DNA from: Haliclona indistincta
Lineage: Eukaryota; Porifera; Demospongiae; Haplosclerida; Chalinidae
Length of the DNA: 64,000 nucleotides
Assembly: GCA_964017065.1 (NCBI GenBank)
Contig: OZ024788.1
Span: forward strand, 6,384,087-6,448,086
Direction of reading: 5' to 3'
The position numbers and the translations under genes are program-made. How positions within the stretch are numbered: the first letter of the stretch is position 1; each line of letters starts with the position of its first letter. The notes below the pieces were generated by a model. That model was not told the origin of the DNA. It worked only from the letters and a program-made list of their open reading frames with translations, and did not search any database. Below, one piece after another: positions 1 to 11,562 of this stretch.

Positions 1-490
1 GTCTGTCTGTTACACAATTTTTGCGGCGCACGCTGAAAGGTAAGCTCTGAAACTTGCAATGGAGGTAGAACTCGATATTATCTCGGATGTGAACTAGCGA
101 AAGTTCGATACAAGGCTTTGTTCTAGAGTTATGGCGTGGTTTGCTCACCTAGATGGCTTTTGCTGACGATCAGGACTTCTCCGGAAACAAAACTACCAAC
201 AGCAGACTGCCTAGTAGCTTGTAGATTAAATTTATACTATATAATGGCAGCGCAGATCTGTAGAAACTGCGCGAGGTAGCTACTTGTAACCAGAACCACT
301 GCCATTGTAGGCACGCCCAGTTACATTAAAATTAAAAAACAGGACTGTTTGGCTTCTGATTGCGGACTAAAATTGCTGTATTGCTGCATTGCTTCTGCTT
401 GTGCTATTCGAATGCTGGCAGCTAAATATGAATCCTACTCTGTTGTAGCATTACATGCTCTAATTTTAACACCCACCGAGGCATAATCAG
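1..490 (+). repeat. R1 repeat, partial copy (left end outside window)
   Basis: The sequence from the CTGTCTGT run through the phrase ending CACCGAGGCATAATCAGCACC closely matches 54158-54775 and 7906-8440. Complete copies elsewhere begin with ATGCCTCGGTGGGCGG and end with CACCGAGGCAT, so the family has short inverted termini and looks like a non-autonomous DNA element of about 0.6 kb. No long reading frame is present. Confidence 0.7.
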
Positions 491-1321
491 CACCAATGGT
501 GCATTTTTTGAATTTGGTTCTTAAAATTAACTTGCCATTGAGTGTATCTGACATGATCTACTCATGGAGAATTGAGTGGAACCATACACAACAGTAGTGA
601 TAATTATTATGCATTGCAATAACAAAGGTGAGACTATTGTCTATCACGCCACATTCCTAATATGGTCATTTTACTTGCATAACAGAATTATGAGCTAAGT
701 ATATAGATGAATGTAGAATATGTACTCACAATGGGGCGTTTGTAATATATTCATTTAAAAATAGAAATCAGCTTAGTGCCGCAAAGCACTTTGTGATGTT
801 CCTCCCCGCTAAGTAACAAGTGAATTCATAATCTTTGGTTAAGAAGTGTATTATTTCAATTTATAGTGATGACACACATTGCAGGTAGTTGTTTTACTTC
901 TGTAAAATTAACATGCAAATCTTTGGCAGATTTAGTCTGTTTCATGCTCAAATCTTAAGATGATGACACCTACTCATGTATTGTAAAGATTCATGCATCA
1001 TACTCACAGTGATGGTTTAGTGCTATTGTTGAGTAACTGTATTTTTCACATTAAATTCTTGCTTGGTAGTATGGTATACACTTCCTGCTTCTGTGGGTTC
1101 TTCAGTTTTGGAATAGCTCGGATATAAACAGTGGGTAAAAACCTTGTTCTGCATGGCGCATATCATTACCCATTATATTGCCGCTTTTAGGTGCTAGATC
1201 GAGTAACTCACCAGAGACAAAACACTTGTGATTCAGTCAGAGGCTGGAGATGACGCGCACCGTCTCTCAAGTAGATATAGGAGCACGACAGCATTTTCTC
1301 ACTACTATCGCATAGCATTAA
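491..1321. other. Intergenic, no gene seen
   Basis: AT-rich sequence without a convincing exon or a repeat that I could pair elsewhere in the window. It ends at the TTAA (1318-1321) that borders the next element. Confidence 0.4.
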
Positions 1322-1920
1322 CTCTTTAGTGACTGAATTATTTTGACGAAAATTCGGCTTGCTCTAAACTGACAGTTTGTCTTGCGATTTCTACAACATG
1401 CAGTACGCTAGCTGTTCCAAACTAGCACTGTTTTTTCCAGGCATGTCAAAGTTTACGACCATGTACTAAACTCTGAGTTGGCCACTCTCAATTCGGAACA
1501 GAAGCCGCTTAAGTGCTGCGACCTCGTCATTTTCCAGCCAATTTTGGTCTTCGTTTAGCCCTGGTGACTGATACAAAAACCTGGTGGTGTCCAGGTGAGC
1601 AAACAGCATAGTTTAGACCATAATCTATGCCCAAGTATGCATTTAGGGGCATCCTGAAGCCCCAAAAATGCCGAAAGCGGCGAGGGGCTCCGCCCCTTCG
1701 AACCCCGGGTTAAAGGGGGGACACCCCCCTTTAAAAATCCCCCCGTTCTTTATATTGTAGTGGGGAGGGCGCGGCGAAAAACAGTGGGTTTTTTCAGGTA
1801 AAGTTAGCTTTTGCAATTGAACTTGATTTGACCTTTCTAGAGCACTTTTTGCACTTTTTATGACGTCTAGAGTAGGTGGAGTCAATTATGGCGGCTAAAG
1901 CCGCTATAGGCCTTAAAGGG
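1322..1920. mobile_element. piggyBac-like MITE, copy 1
   Basis: A 599-bp element directly flanked by TTAA on both sides (1318-1321 and 1921-1924). Its ends are CTCTTTAG and TTAAAGGG, matching the inverted termini CCCTTTA/TAAAGGG of the copies at 9080-9678, 38754-39344 and 55666-56236. TTAA target duplication with C-rich termini is the signature of piggyBac transposition. It has no transposase. The GC-rich inner block near 1640-1760 forms a stem, so the ORF there is probably spurious. Confidence 0.8.
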
Positions 1921-1924
1921 TTAA

Positions 1925-2553
1925 AGTGGAAATTATAAATTTTCTCTTGTGTATTTCAATTGCTAGCATCTCAGGTTTTTAGCTCCAGAAGAACAGCTAC
2001 CATTTTTGTATCAAAATGAGCATGTTAATTAACTTTGCTAGTATCAAGGTAATTTATTAACTTAAGTCATAACTCTGTATCAATACATGTATTTGCTGAA
2101 TTGGATTCCAATGCAGTTAATAACATGTCTGTTCTCAAGTCTGATTGGTCATTGCTAAATCTCTTATTGTTATGTGAAAGTTATAGTGGTTTGTTCTTAA
2201 CTAACCGCTTCATTAATAACCACAAAAATTAATAGTGTCTTCAAACTGTTGACAGATGTTCTTTGGTTCTGGTGACTTCCTAATTACCTTGAGCATTTCG
2301 TTTTTAGATACCAGCAGTATTCTGAACTTATACGTCAGATAACGAAACGTTGGCAACTACGAAATTGAGAAGTTGGTAACTTTTAAGTCGGTTCAATGCA
2401 GGTTCAATGTCTAAAATCTGTTTTTTTTCTCTTGTACCTCTCTTGGCACTATGTTTCTTACATAATTATGAATTTAATGTCAAAATTCACAGTCAGTCGT
2501 CCTGTTGTCATGCAAACCACAATCAATTACATTCACAACTATTGCAATGCTGA
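1925..2553. other. Upstream region of GBP-A
   Basis: AT-rich non-coding DNA. The last part (about 2505-2560, including ATGCAAACCACAAT) is similar to the region just upstream of the second GBP copy (about 50090-50140), so the duplication includes proximal promoter sequence. Confidence 0.5.
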
Positions 2554-2559
2554 TATAAA
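2554..2559 (+). promoter_or_regulatory. TATA box of GBP-A
   Basis: TATAAA 53 bp upstream of the ATG. The duplicate gene has TATATAAA at 50127-50134, 55 bp upstream of its ATG, in similar surroundings. This conserved spacing supports a TATA-type core promoter with a 5' UTR of roughly 25-30 nt. Confidence 0.6.
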
Positions 2560-2611
2560 GTGAAACTTGCACAGATAATTGTACTGCTTGACTGCATAAG
2601 CAAAGGTAGCC

Positions 2612-2744
2612 ATGGCAGACAAATTCAAGACAAGACGTCTCAATCTTCCAGGAAAAAAGTCTTTTATGGCAAAATCTGTGCCACTTGTTATGCCCAACAA
2701 CACTGAATTCAATCCAGATCAGTGCTCCTTGATTACACTAAAAG
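2612..2744 (+). CDS. GBP-A exon 1 of 3 (GBP-like large GTPase)
   Basis: The exon opens with ATG in the context GCCATGG and encodes the first 44 residues (MADKFKTRRLNLPG...). It ends after the first base of a glycine codon (phase 1) at the donor AAAG|GTCAAT; the frame stops two codons later if unspliced. Exon 1 of the duplicate gene (50189-50321) has the same length, 133 nt, the same phase and a related peptide with the shared block PNNTEF. The segment precedes the G domain and resembles the short N-terminal lead of GBPs. It is too short to identify alone; the assignment rests on the duplicate and on the in-phase join to exon 2. Confidence 0.8.
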
Positions 2745-3182
2745 GTCAATAAAAATACACGATCTTTTGTTTATGCATTATGTACACTAATGTATGGTAG
2801 CTATCTGCTTATTTACCTAATGGGCACCTATAGTACAGATGAGCAGCAATAGTCCTTTTTGTTTATAGCAGGTATTTTAATTGACTTACATAACGTCATA
2901 AAGGTACTTCCGTAGTAAAATTCGCCTGCGTGTAATAGTAATATCCGTCTTTTGACCATTGCACAATCTTCTATACTACCGTTTATTCTTATAAGAAAAG
3001 CTACAATGAGTGTTCAAACCTTCCTGTACACAAAGGTGTAGTCTAAATGTGCATTGCAGCCTATACCCCGACTTGCAAGCCGCTGGAGTGGTAGACCCAA
3101 GAGTAGCATATAAAGCTAGATAAGTACAGGGTAGTAGAATGTATGTATCTACCACACTTCTTTAGTCAATAGTAAGTAACTT

Positions 3183-4122
3183 TAAGGTTATGGGATACAC
3201 CACGCCCACTCACGAGCAAGCAGAAGATAGCCTCATGCGAGGTCAACTTTCGCTAGATCAACTCGCATGAGATCAACGCGCACGAGATCAATTCTTACGA
3301 GATCAACTGTTCACCAGATCAACTTTGCGAGATCATCTGTTAGGAAGTCAACTTGGGCTATCTCGCGTGCGAAACACTCATAGCATCGCGCATGTTAGTT
3401 TGGCTGAACAAAGCATTGCATATCCAGTCAGAGCAAAGACTACATTTTGTCATTTGTAAAACGGTGGCTAGACACGCTACCATAGTACGTTACGAAGTGC
3501 ACGAAGAAACGAGCAGTTTCATCGACCAAAAAAATTGAAAATCTTGTTGTGGGCACTCTGTAGCACGACTAGACTTGGCATGCAGCTAGACCGACCTATC
3601 CTTTTTTCTTGAAACTGCTCATTGCTTCGCCAACTACGGTAGTGTGTCTAGCCATCGTTTTTGTGCAGTCTTTGCTTTGACTGGATACAGAGTTTTTCAG
3701 GAAATTTACATTCGAAATGCAATGTGGCAATGTCATCACGTGAGAATTTGCCCAATCAGATTTTCTTGGTCATGTGGTTGGGCGCATGATTATACTTGTA
3801 AGAATAATGTTTTCAAGACCTGCAAGCCTGCAAAGACTATACAAGCCGCGTCTTTGCCGATACAGCTACAGCAGCCCTGCCAGCCCAAGTCAGACCACCC
3901 GTTATCCACTGCGCTCTCTTCTTTCGATTTATCATGTGATGCATTATCGAATTATCACGTGACGGCGCCGACACTGTCGCTAAATCAAATACTGCAACCA
4001 TCCTGAAAAACGCTGTATGCAATGCTTTGTTCAACTAAACCAACACACACGATGCCATGAGTGTTTTTTCAAGCAACCACTTCTGCTTGCTCGTGAGTGG
4101 GTGTGGTATCCCGTAACCTAGA
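3183..4122. mobile_element. Foldback element family F1, copy a (in GBP-A intron 1)
   Basis: The left end reads GGTTATGGGATACACC followed by CGCCCACTCACGAGCAAGCAG. The right end (about 4076-4120) is its reverse complement, CTGCTTGCTCGTGAGTGGG then GGTATCCCGTAACC. The two halves are inverted copies, with a centre near 3600. Relatives lie at 5293, 8443 and 56447. No transposase is visible and the ORFs inside are shadows of the palindrome. Confidence 0.75.
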
Positions 4123-4399
4123 ATGCTTTTCATGCCACAGAATCTCTTGCTTCAAGAAATCAGACAGTATGTTACTTTCTGTTGGGGAGGAGTGTTTTAT
4201 GCGATCTAGGACATGATGGGGTGCGGTCGAATGGCTGATACAGCATAAGGCAAAGCTGTGTGCTGTATCAGGCCACAAGACTACACCCGAGTGCCATAAA
4301 TCGTGTAAAGCATGACTCACCAGCATTAAATATTTATTTTTGCTTCCTGGATGACATCAAGCTTGTGAAGCGCTCAAGAGGCTTGTGTTGGCGGCGCGT

Positions 4400-4740
4400 G
4401 TGCTTTATGAAAGTTACTGACCTTTCAATATTACGCTCGGGAAAATACAGAGATTAGTGTCTGGGTGGTGCCTTTGATGTCGGACAGGAAGTAACAATAA
4501 AGACATGAGCAATAATTTCTTCAATTGATATTGCTGCTACCTGGCACAAGAGGTTTCACTGTATTGTCATGAGCTTATCGTTCCAAGGAATGTGCAATCA
4601 TGGAATAAAATTAAGGGGCTGCTATTGCATGAATTATACCGCCCTGCCTGGATTGATAAGCTCCTTTTAGTGTACAACGGTAACCTAAAATTAGTGATTT
4701 ATTTTACATGCTTTACAATTAAACTTACTTTTTTTTTCAG
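4400..4740 (+). other. Intron-1 segment conserved between GBP copies
   Basis: This stretch (ATTACGCTCG...GGTGCCTTTGATGTCGGACAGG...) is highly similar to 52640-52979 in front of exon 2 of the second GBP copy, with one small insertion there. It carries no ORF. The similarity shows that the duplication covered introns as well as exons. Confidence 0.75.
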
Positions 4741-5119
4741 GTGTTCAACGTGACTCATTGGTACCATGTGATATTGCACTAAAGCTGCTGAATACTATAA
4801 AGAAACCAGTAGCTGTACTGTCTATTGCTGGACCAGCCAGGACAGGAAAGTCCTACATTCTGTCACGTCTTCTGGATGATCCTGAAGCATTCCAGCTTGG
4901 TCATACGACAGATGCCTGTACTAAAGGAATATGGATGAGCACTAGTGTACTAGAGTGTGAGGAATACTGTGTTATCCTCCTCGACACTGAAGGAATTGAT
5001 GCTATGAATGATCAAGCCAGCAATGATGCAAAGATTCTAGTGACTACACTACTACTGAGCTCTTACTTCATCTACAACTCTGCGGGTGTGCCACACAGCA
5101 ATGATTTGGAGAAAATTCG
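4741..5119 (+). CDS. GBP-A exon 2 of 3: core of the GTPase domain
   Basis: The exon follows a strong polypyrimidine tract and CAG (4740) and ends at ATTCG|GTTAGT. It carries the GBP/atlastin G-domain signatures: G1 P-loop GPARTGKS (protein residues 75-82), the switch threonine in CTKGIW (T105) and G3 DTEG (126-129). These bind and hydrolyse GTP; in GBPs the domain dimerises on GTP and drives self-assembly at membranes during cell-autonomous defence. The join to exon 1 is phase 1 and to exon 3 phase 2 (CG|T, arginine 171). The open frame runs on to 5210, but those codons are intron. Intron 1 (2745-4740) holds a foldback element; intron 2 (5120-19487) is 14.4 kb of repeats. Confidence 0.92.
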
Positions 5120-5292
5120 GTTAGTAGAGTACTACAATGGGCGATACAATTTCACTAATGTTAGCTACCATGTTTGTGCCAAGTTGCTAAAACAGCCTAG
5201 TAGCAATTGACAATTTATTACTTTGGAAACTGCAGTTGTATAATAGTATGACATGATCTACACATTGACCAGCTTAGCGAGGACACCATTTA

Positions 5293-6130
5293 AGGTTACG
5301 GGATACCACACACAAGTAAGAAAAAATAGCTACCTGAAAAAACACTCGTACTATCACGCGTGTGAAGAAACTGTCCTTGTCTAGTCAGAGCGAAGACTGC
5401 GCTTTGTCTTTGCTAAAAATACCAAAATGGTGGCTAGATGCTCACTATCACAGTGTGTTGCGAGATGCACAAAACAATAAGCGGCTTCGTTGACTAAGAA
5501 ATCGAAAATCTCTGTGGCTAGCCTCATCCCCAGTCCCTCAAAAGAGGGCCTGGTATACACTGACTGCGCATGCTCCAGATTTCCCAGAATAGGATACCTT
5601 CAGTACACGTCCGTACCACGTATGACGTAGTAAATCATACAGCGCACTGTCAGCGAACAGCTGCTTGTCAGCTACGCTCGAGCCCCTCCTAGAGCATTTA
5701 TACAGAGATGTCGTTTGAGGATGCTCTACCTTTTGCGCTCCAGTCGTTGGTTCTCTTTCGACTCCTGTAATTAATAATTCATCATGCGCACGCGTTTTCT
5801 CGCGCGTGCGCAGTCAGTGTATACCAGGCCCTCTTTTGAGATGAGGGACTGGGGACGAGGCTATCTCTCATCTCTGTGGCACGACTAGACTTAATTGGTA
5901 TGCTGCTAGACAGCTTAATTGTCTATGGACCAACAGATCTTCTTTTGTATCACAGTATCAGATCTAGTCGCTATACATTGTAGTATAATTATGTTCATAC
6001 ATATAGACTCGAAATTGCTTTGGCTGTATATACCTCTTATCTCACCTAGCTTAAGGATCTCCAGCTCTCACAGGCTAGGCAGTTATTAGCGACATGTTTT
6101 GACTGCTGTTTTTCCACTAGACAGTAAATG
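5293..6130. mobile_element. F1 foldback copy b, interrupted by a MULE-like MITE
   Basis: It starts with AAGGTTACGGGATACC and follows copy d (56447 onward) through the CTCGAAATTGCTTTGG and CTCACCTAGCTTA blocks near 6010-6060. The right inverted terminus is not evident. The element at 5519-5863 lies inside it. Confidence 0.6.
5519..5863. mobile_element. Palindromic MITE, possibly MULE-like
   Basis: The ends are TAGCCTCATCCCCAGTCCC and its imperfect inverse GGGACTGGGGACGAGGCTA. The terminal repeats extend more than 50 bp, to CTGGTATACACTGACTGCGC and its inverse. Similar flanking text (ATCTCTGTGGC) occurs on both sides, consistent with a 9-11 bp target duplication plus a few extra bases on the right. 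It has no coding capacity. Confidence 0.7.
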
Positions 6131-6152
6131 ATGTAATCCTCATGAATATTAA

Positions 6153-6186
6153 TTATGCCTCGGTGGGCGGAGCCACGAGGCATAAC
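6153..6186. repeat. Compact pair of R1 termini
   Basis: TATGCCTCGGTGGGCGGAG is followed at once by CCACGAGGCATAA, so the left and right ends of the R1 family lie back to back without an interior. This is an internal-deletion relic. Confidence 0.5.
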
Positions 6187-6549
6187 TCCTTGACATCTGA
6201 GCTAGCTGGGTAGGCTTGCGCCGATTATGCTACCATAATTTTTGGCATTTTCGGCATGATAAAGCATCGAGCATAATAGGTACAATTTCTCATAAATGAC
6301 GTCATACAATGGGCGTGGTGGTAGGCGTATGCTAAAATGGCTGCAAGCTCGACCACGATTGTAGATCTAGTAGACTCTGCACTCGTTTGCAGACATTAGC
6401 GATGACGAGAACTTGGCTACCTGGCCGACGGTGAAGTGGCAGTTTCGGTGAATGAAGGAACAGACACTAGTAGTGGCACTTCCAGCACTTCGGTATCGAT
6501 ACTAGATAGGTCGAGAGAGTCAACAGCGTCTGAACTAATCAATCAATTT

Positions 6550-6806
6550 GTGAGCGGATTTGTGAAAAGGGGTCACTTCGCGCATGTAATTTTTGAACGC
6601 ACGCCTGTTTTCAAATGGCTGTTAGTCGGTCAAATATTATTGAAACTCAATGAAATTTTTTGTATATAATATTTGATCATTCTGCTTGCTGTATATCAAA
6701 TTTTAGAGCGATGGGACCAAATTTGGATGAATGCCAGCAAGTTGAAAACATGCGTTAGTTAAAAAATTACATGCGCAAAGTGACCCCTTTTCTCAAATCC
6801 GCTCAC
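6550..6806. mobile_element. MITE with about 40-bp terminal inverted repeats
   Basis: Left end GTGAGCGGATTTGTGAAAAG and continuing through GGGTCACTTCGCGCATGTAA; right end is the inverse with one or two differences. ATTT borders both sides. The ORF starting at 6436 runs into the element and has no recognisable domain. Confidence 0.7.
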
Positions 6807-6857
6807 ATTTATTTAGACACATGGCATTACGTACGTAGCATAATAGGAGCATAAGTA

Positions 6858-7200
6858 TTAGTTATTGCCCTCACACGAGGGCAATAACCGACATTAGTGA
6901 CCGCGGGAAAGTCGGTTGCCCGAGTCACGGTCGAGGGCGCAGCCCGAGACTGTATGAGGGCAACCGACTTTCCCGAGGTCATTAATGTCGGTTATTTCCT
7001 GAGTTGTGTAGGTGTAGGGCAATAAATGATTTATTACATAGTTCATCTCTGTGAGCGCAATAACATCACGAATTTTTCAAACTCGCAGACGCAACGGCCT
7101 GTTGCTATAGAAGACGCTACGCGCGGTCAATAACCTAAATTAATGCCCTCGAATAGAGCAATCTGATTGGTGAAAGATGACGTACTATGTAATAATAGGA
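6858..7200. mobile_element. Palindromic MITE family P, copy 1
   Basis: It contains nested inverted repeats (GGGCAATAACCGACATTA and CGGGAAAGTCGGTTGCCC with their inverses) and ends near GATTGGTGAAAGATGACGTA. A near-identical copy lies in opposite orientation at 10210-10535. Non-coding. Confidence 0.7.
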
Positions 7201-7905
7201 GCATATTAGAGGGAAAATTGAAGCATTGCCAAAAAGCATAATAGGCAAATTTAAAAGCATAATTGGTGCTGTAATATAGCTGGGGCGGAGCACATGACGT
7301 TAACCCGTGCACCCACACGTTGACGACCTGTCCACGTCAGCTCGTTGTTGGGAGTGTAATTGTAGGCGTGGTTTCTTCTTGTCTACGTACTACTATGGCG
7401 GATTTCGGGGGGTCTTGTACTCAGCTTTTCCGTTTTGTGTGGCTGATTGCAGTTATGCAGGTACATTTACCTACAAGTTCTGAATGCTTGCCATTGACCG
7501 TTAGACAGAATTTAGTGCAGCTAGCTAGTTGGCTAGCTAGCTCGCTTCTTCCTCTTGCAAGCGGCTCAGGCCCCTTCGGCTAGACACACACAGACACTAC
7601 AAACATATCTTATCATCCACACTGTTCATATCTGTCTCCTTTAAAAAAAGTGTTCTTCAGTCGCTAGATCCTTTGATCCTCAAACCGCTGACACCGGAAA
7701 CTTGTACAGATGAAGGTTCCGATTCCATGCCGACAAAGCGGGTGGTTTCACGGTATTTGAATGCCGCCTGCATCTCATTTCCTGTACAATAACCATTATA
7801 ACTTGTGTTATTAATAAATTATTAATAAGCGGTCACTTACCATGAATACTAAGTACGGTTGTATTTTTCAACATTTCAGAGGTCAAAGAGATACAGTAGT
7901 CGTGC

Positions 7906-8440
7906 GTGTCTGTCTGTCTGTATGCTCTGTCCGCTCAAGTTCTGAATAACGGCAAAGAATCAGCTGGTGGTAAGCGCAATATCGACATAACACGTTAGTA
8001 ACTCGAACTTGATGGTCTTAGATTTTTGTTCGTGAGTTATGGCGTGATTTGCTTACTTTGTTTACCGTTTCTGACGATCTGGACTTCTCCGAAGTCGAAT
8101 GTGTCCATGGTTAACCGGCTAGCAGATTGTAGGTTTGATCTGGACTACAGGATAGCGTGGCGGGTCCGAACAAAAATCAGCAAAACCGAAAAAAGCTAGC
8201 TGCTACAACCATGGCTGCTTTGTGCACGCCCAGCTAACTATTACACTGTGGTAGCATACTATTGAATTCTGTTATTTTTGCCAGCTTGTATGACCATTGT
8301 ACTTTATAAATCTGTTACAATCATCATCTGCTGATGGAATAGCTGTAGTTGCTGTGTGTTGACGGTCAAAGCATGTCCAGTGTGCAGTATGCATGCAATT
8401 CCACTGAGGCATCTGCACCTATGGTGCTTCATTACGGTTA
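7906..8440. repeat. R1 repeat, copy 2
   Basis: It runs from a CTGTCTGTCTGT run to CCACTGAGGCATCTGCACC and matches 1-490 and 54158-54775. The interior is diverged. No gene is present. Confidence 0.65.
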
Positions 8441-8652
8441 CGGGATCCACGCCCACTCACGAGCAAGCAGCAATGGCAATGGTTGCTTGAAAGAAACACT
8501 CGTAGCATAGTGCTTGTTGGTTTGGCTGAACAAAGCTCTGAATATCCAGTTAGAGCAAAGACTGCACTTCGTCTTTAGCAAAAACGGTGGCTAGACGCGC
8601 TACTATAGTGCGTTATGAAGTGTACGTAGTAACGAGCAGCTTCATCGACTAA

Positions 8653-9072
8653 AGGCGCGTTCACATGGACCCTGCAAAGTGGATTGAATGTGCATTCAAT
8701 CCGGTTCGTTAGCGTTCACATGAATCCGCTTCTGCTCGATGCGAATTCAATGCGCATTGCGTTCAATCCACCTCCGGTGGTGGATTGAAAGTGGATTGGA
8801 AGCGAATTGCGTTTAGTGCGTGGGCAGACGCGAGTAGATACAAGGCGCTTGGTGGACTAAACGCTTTGTAATGGACGTTTGAAGCTACAAAAGCATCGTA
8901 GAAGGCTAAGAAGAGCGTGATGTAGACTTTTTAAAAATCGAATAGCCGCGTAATTCGCATCCAATTCGCTACATGTGAACGCTCGCGATGCGCATTGAAT
9001 TCGCTTCCAATTCGCTTTGGCGAGTTTGGGGATTGAATGCGCATCAAAAGTGGATTCCATGTGAACGCGCTT
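8653..9072. mobile_element. Harbinger-like MITE with TAA target duplication
   Basis: The termini AGGCGCGTTCACATGGA and TCCATGTGAACGCGCTT are inverted, and TAA flanks both ends (8650-8652 and 9073-9075). A 3-bp TAA/TTA duplication is typical of PIF/Harbinger elements. Interior arms rich in GATTGAATGCGCAT also pair. It sits inside F1 copy c. No ORF belongs to it. Confidence 0.8.
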
Positions 9073-9079
9073 TAAGAAA

Positions 9080-9678
9080 CCCTTTAGGGCCTATAGCGGA
9101 TTTAGCCGTCATAATTGACTCCACCTACTGTAGATGTCATAAATAGTGTGAAAAGTGCTCTAGAAAGGTCAAATAAAGTTTAATTGCAAAAGCTAAATTT
9201 ACCTGAAAAAACCCACTGTTTTTCGCCGCGCCCTCCCCACTAAAATATATAGAACGAGGGAATTTTTAAAGGGGGGTGTCCCCCCTTTAACCCGGGGTTC
9301 GAAGGGGCGGAGCCCCTCGCCGCTTTCAGCATTTTGGGGGCTTCAGGATGCCCGGAAATGCATACTTGGGCATAGAATATGGTCTAAACTATGCTGTTTG
9401 CTCACCTGGACACCACCAGGTTTTTGTATCAGTCACCAGGGCTAAACGAAGACCAAAATTGGCAGAAAAATGACGAGGTCGCAGCACTTAAGTGGCTTCA
9501 GTTCCGAATTGGGAGTGGCCAACTCAGAGTTTAGTACATGGTCGTAAACTTTGACATGCCAGGAAAAAACAGTGCTAGTTTGGAACAGCTAGCGTAATGC
9601 ATGTTGTAGAAATCGCAAGACAAACTGTCAGTTTAGAGCAAGCCGAATTTTCGTCAAAATAATTCAGTCACTAAAGAG
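9080..9678. mobile_element. piggyBac-like MITE, copy 2 (reverse orientation)
   Basis: It is an inverted copy of 1322-1920: it starts CCCTTTAGGGCC and ends CTAAAGAG, followed by TTAA (9679-9682). TTAAGAAA occurs on both sides, so the left border is either TTAA plus four extra bases or a longer accidental match. It landed right next to the Harbinger-like MITE. Confidence 0.75.
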
Positions 9679-10209
9679 TTAAGAAATCGAAAATCTCGTT
9701 GTGGGCACTCTGTAGCACGACTAGACTTGGCATGCAGCTAGACAGCTTAGTTATGTAGGGACAGACCGATCGGTTTTTCGATATCAGCTTTAGTTGCCGA
9801 GTTATGTTCACGCATAAACTCGAAAATTAGCTTTGACAAGCTTCTTGAGTGTATGCGTGAACATAACTCGGCAACTAAAGCTGATATCGAAAAACCGATC
9901 GGTCTGTCCCTACATAACTAAGCTGTCTAACTGCATGCCAAGTCTAGTCGTGCTACAGAGTGCCCACAACGAGATCTTCGATTTCTTAGTCGACGAAGCT
10001 GCTCGTTACTACGTGCACTCCGTAACGCACTATGGTAGTGCGTCTAGCCACCGTTTTTGCTAAAGACGAAGTGCAGTCTTTGCTCTAACTAGATATACAG
10101 CGCTTTGTTCAGCCAAACCAACAAGCGTGATGCTACGAGTGTTTTTTCAGGCGACCATTTCAGCTTGCTAGTACGTGGGCGTGGTGTATCCCGTAACCTT
10201 AAATAATGC

Positions 10210-10535
10210 ATTTATAAAACGCTGTTATTACATAGTACGTCATCTTTCACCCATCAGATTGCTCTATTCGAGGGCATTAATGTAGGTTATTGACCGCGCG
10301 TAGCGTCTTCTATAGCAACAGACCGTTGCGTCTTTGCGAGTTTGAAAAATTCGTGATGTTATTGCACTCACAGAGATGAACTATGTAATAAATCACTTAT
10401 TGCCCTACACAACTCGGGCAATAACCGACATTAATGACCTCGGGAAAGTTGGTTGCCCTCGTACAGTCTCGGGCAACCGTCTTTCCCGCGGTCATTAATG
10501 TCGGTTATTGCTCTCGTGTGAGGGCAATAACTAAT
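10210..10535. mobile_element. Palindromic MITE family P, copy 2
   Basis: Reverse-orientation copy of 6858-7200, from TTACATAGTACGTCATCTTT through to the GGGCAATAAC end. It directly abuts the F2 palindrome at 10539. Confidence 0.7.
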
Positions 10536-10538
10536 ACA

Positions 10539-10930
10539 CAAGAAATTAAAAAGATTTCTATCGAAATCAAAAGGATGTAGTGATGAAGAAATCTACCACT
10601 GGTTCACAATGTAAACCAACAAGAAACAAGCATAGAATGGTAACACGATTGACTTGCTAACAGACCATAGATCCCTACATCAGTGGCTGCTGTGGCCAGA
10701 CTATAGCTAGTTAAGTTATTTACTGTTGACTGACACTTTGAATAGAATTCAGCTTGTGACAAAATATTGATCTTATGTACAGCCACTGATGTAGGGATCT
10801 ATGGTCTGTTAGCAAGTCAATCGTGTTACCATTCTATGCTTGTTTCTTGTTGGTTTACATTGTGAACCAGTGGTAGATTTCTTCATCACTACATCCTTTT
10901 GATTTCGATAGAAATCTTTTTAATTTCTTG
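10539..10930. mobile_element. F2 hairpin with two near-perfect 150-bp arms
   Basis: The arms 10539-10690 and 10779-10930 are inverse copies almost without mismatch. They contain GATCCCTACATCAGTGGCTG and its inverse next to a roughly 90-bp loop. Relatives are at 12160-12400, 12690-12900 and 16090-16330. Single-strand forms would fold into a very stable hairpin. Confidence 0.8.
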
Positions 10931-11503
10931 TTTGTGTCCTTTTTTCTTTTTAGTGAAGTGCAGTTCAATATCATGCATGTACGGAGAAGTCTTTGTTTCC
11001 ACCATTAGTTTAGTATTCCTGTTGTTGATGGCTTTTCTTAAACTTGTAGCTAAAATTGTTAAGCTGTACATACAGGTCTGCCTAGTCGCCTACGCATGCA
11101 TGCAGTGCATACGAGCCCCGCCCACACTTGTTTGTAGACCTATAGTACGGCGGTTATAATTATCTGGCAAGTGCAGAATGGCGATCCTACACGAGCTTAC
11201 CGTTCTTCGAAGACTCCAGACAAATGCCGGGTGTGTGTTCTCCGTGATAGTGATCCACACGGCGCAGCGATACTTTTAGCTGCTTGGTCACGTGCGCTAC
11301 CCATTGCTTGGTCACGTGCGTATTGCGCAATCACAATAATGGCGTCTAACACTTAGCTGACAATGGATCACGATCGAGAAATCGCGGAACTTTGATCGCC
11401 GTTACGCTAAAAACAAAGCTCAAAAGGCACATGCCAGGAGAATTTCACGACTGTTCGTGGATGTTTTGGTCTCGGCACTGCTCGCATAAAGGCGCTAGGC
11501 GAG

Positions 11504-11562
<59 letters not shown>

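Larger units (their letters stand above)
8443..10197. mobile_element. F1 foldback copy c with two nested insertions
   Basis: The outer ends GGTTACGGGATCCACGCCCA and TGGGCGTGGTGTATCCCGTA are inverted. Remove the Harbinger-like MITE (8653-9072) and the piggyBac-like MITE (9080-9678) and the rest is one near-perfect palindrome. Its core arms of about 145 bp (about 9683-9830 and 9850-10000) pair almost without mismatch, e.g. CCGATCGGTCTGTCCCTACA and its inverse. Confidence 0.8.

Noticed and set aside
1643..1885. 80-codon ORF on the - strand
   Set aside because: It is inside the GC-rich stem of the piggyBac-like MITE and is not kept open in the other copies.
5120..5210. Coding continuation of GBP-A exon 2 to the stop at 5210
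   Set aside because: GTTAGT at 5120 is a donor used at the same place in GBP-B, and the residues after it do not fit GBPs.
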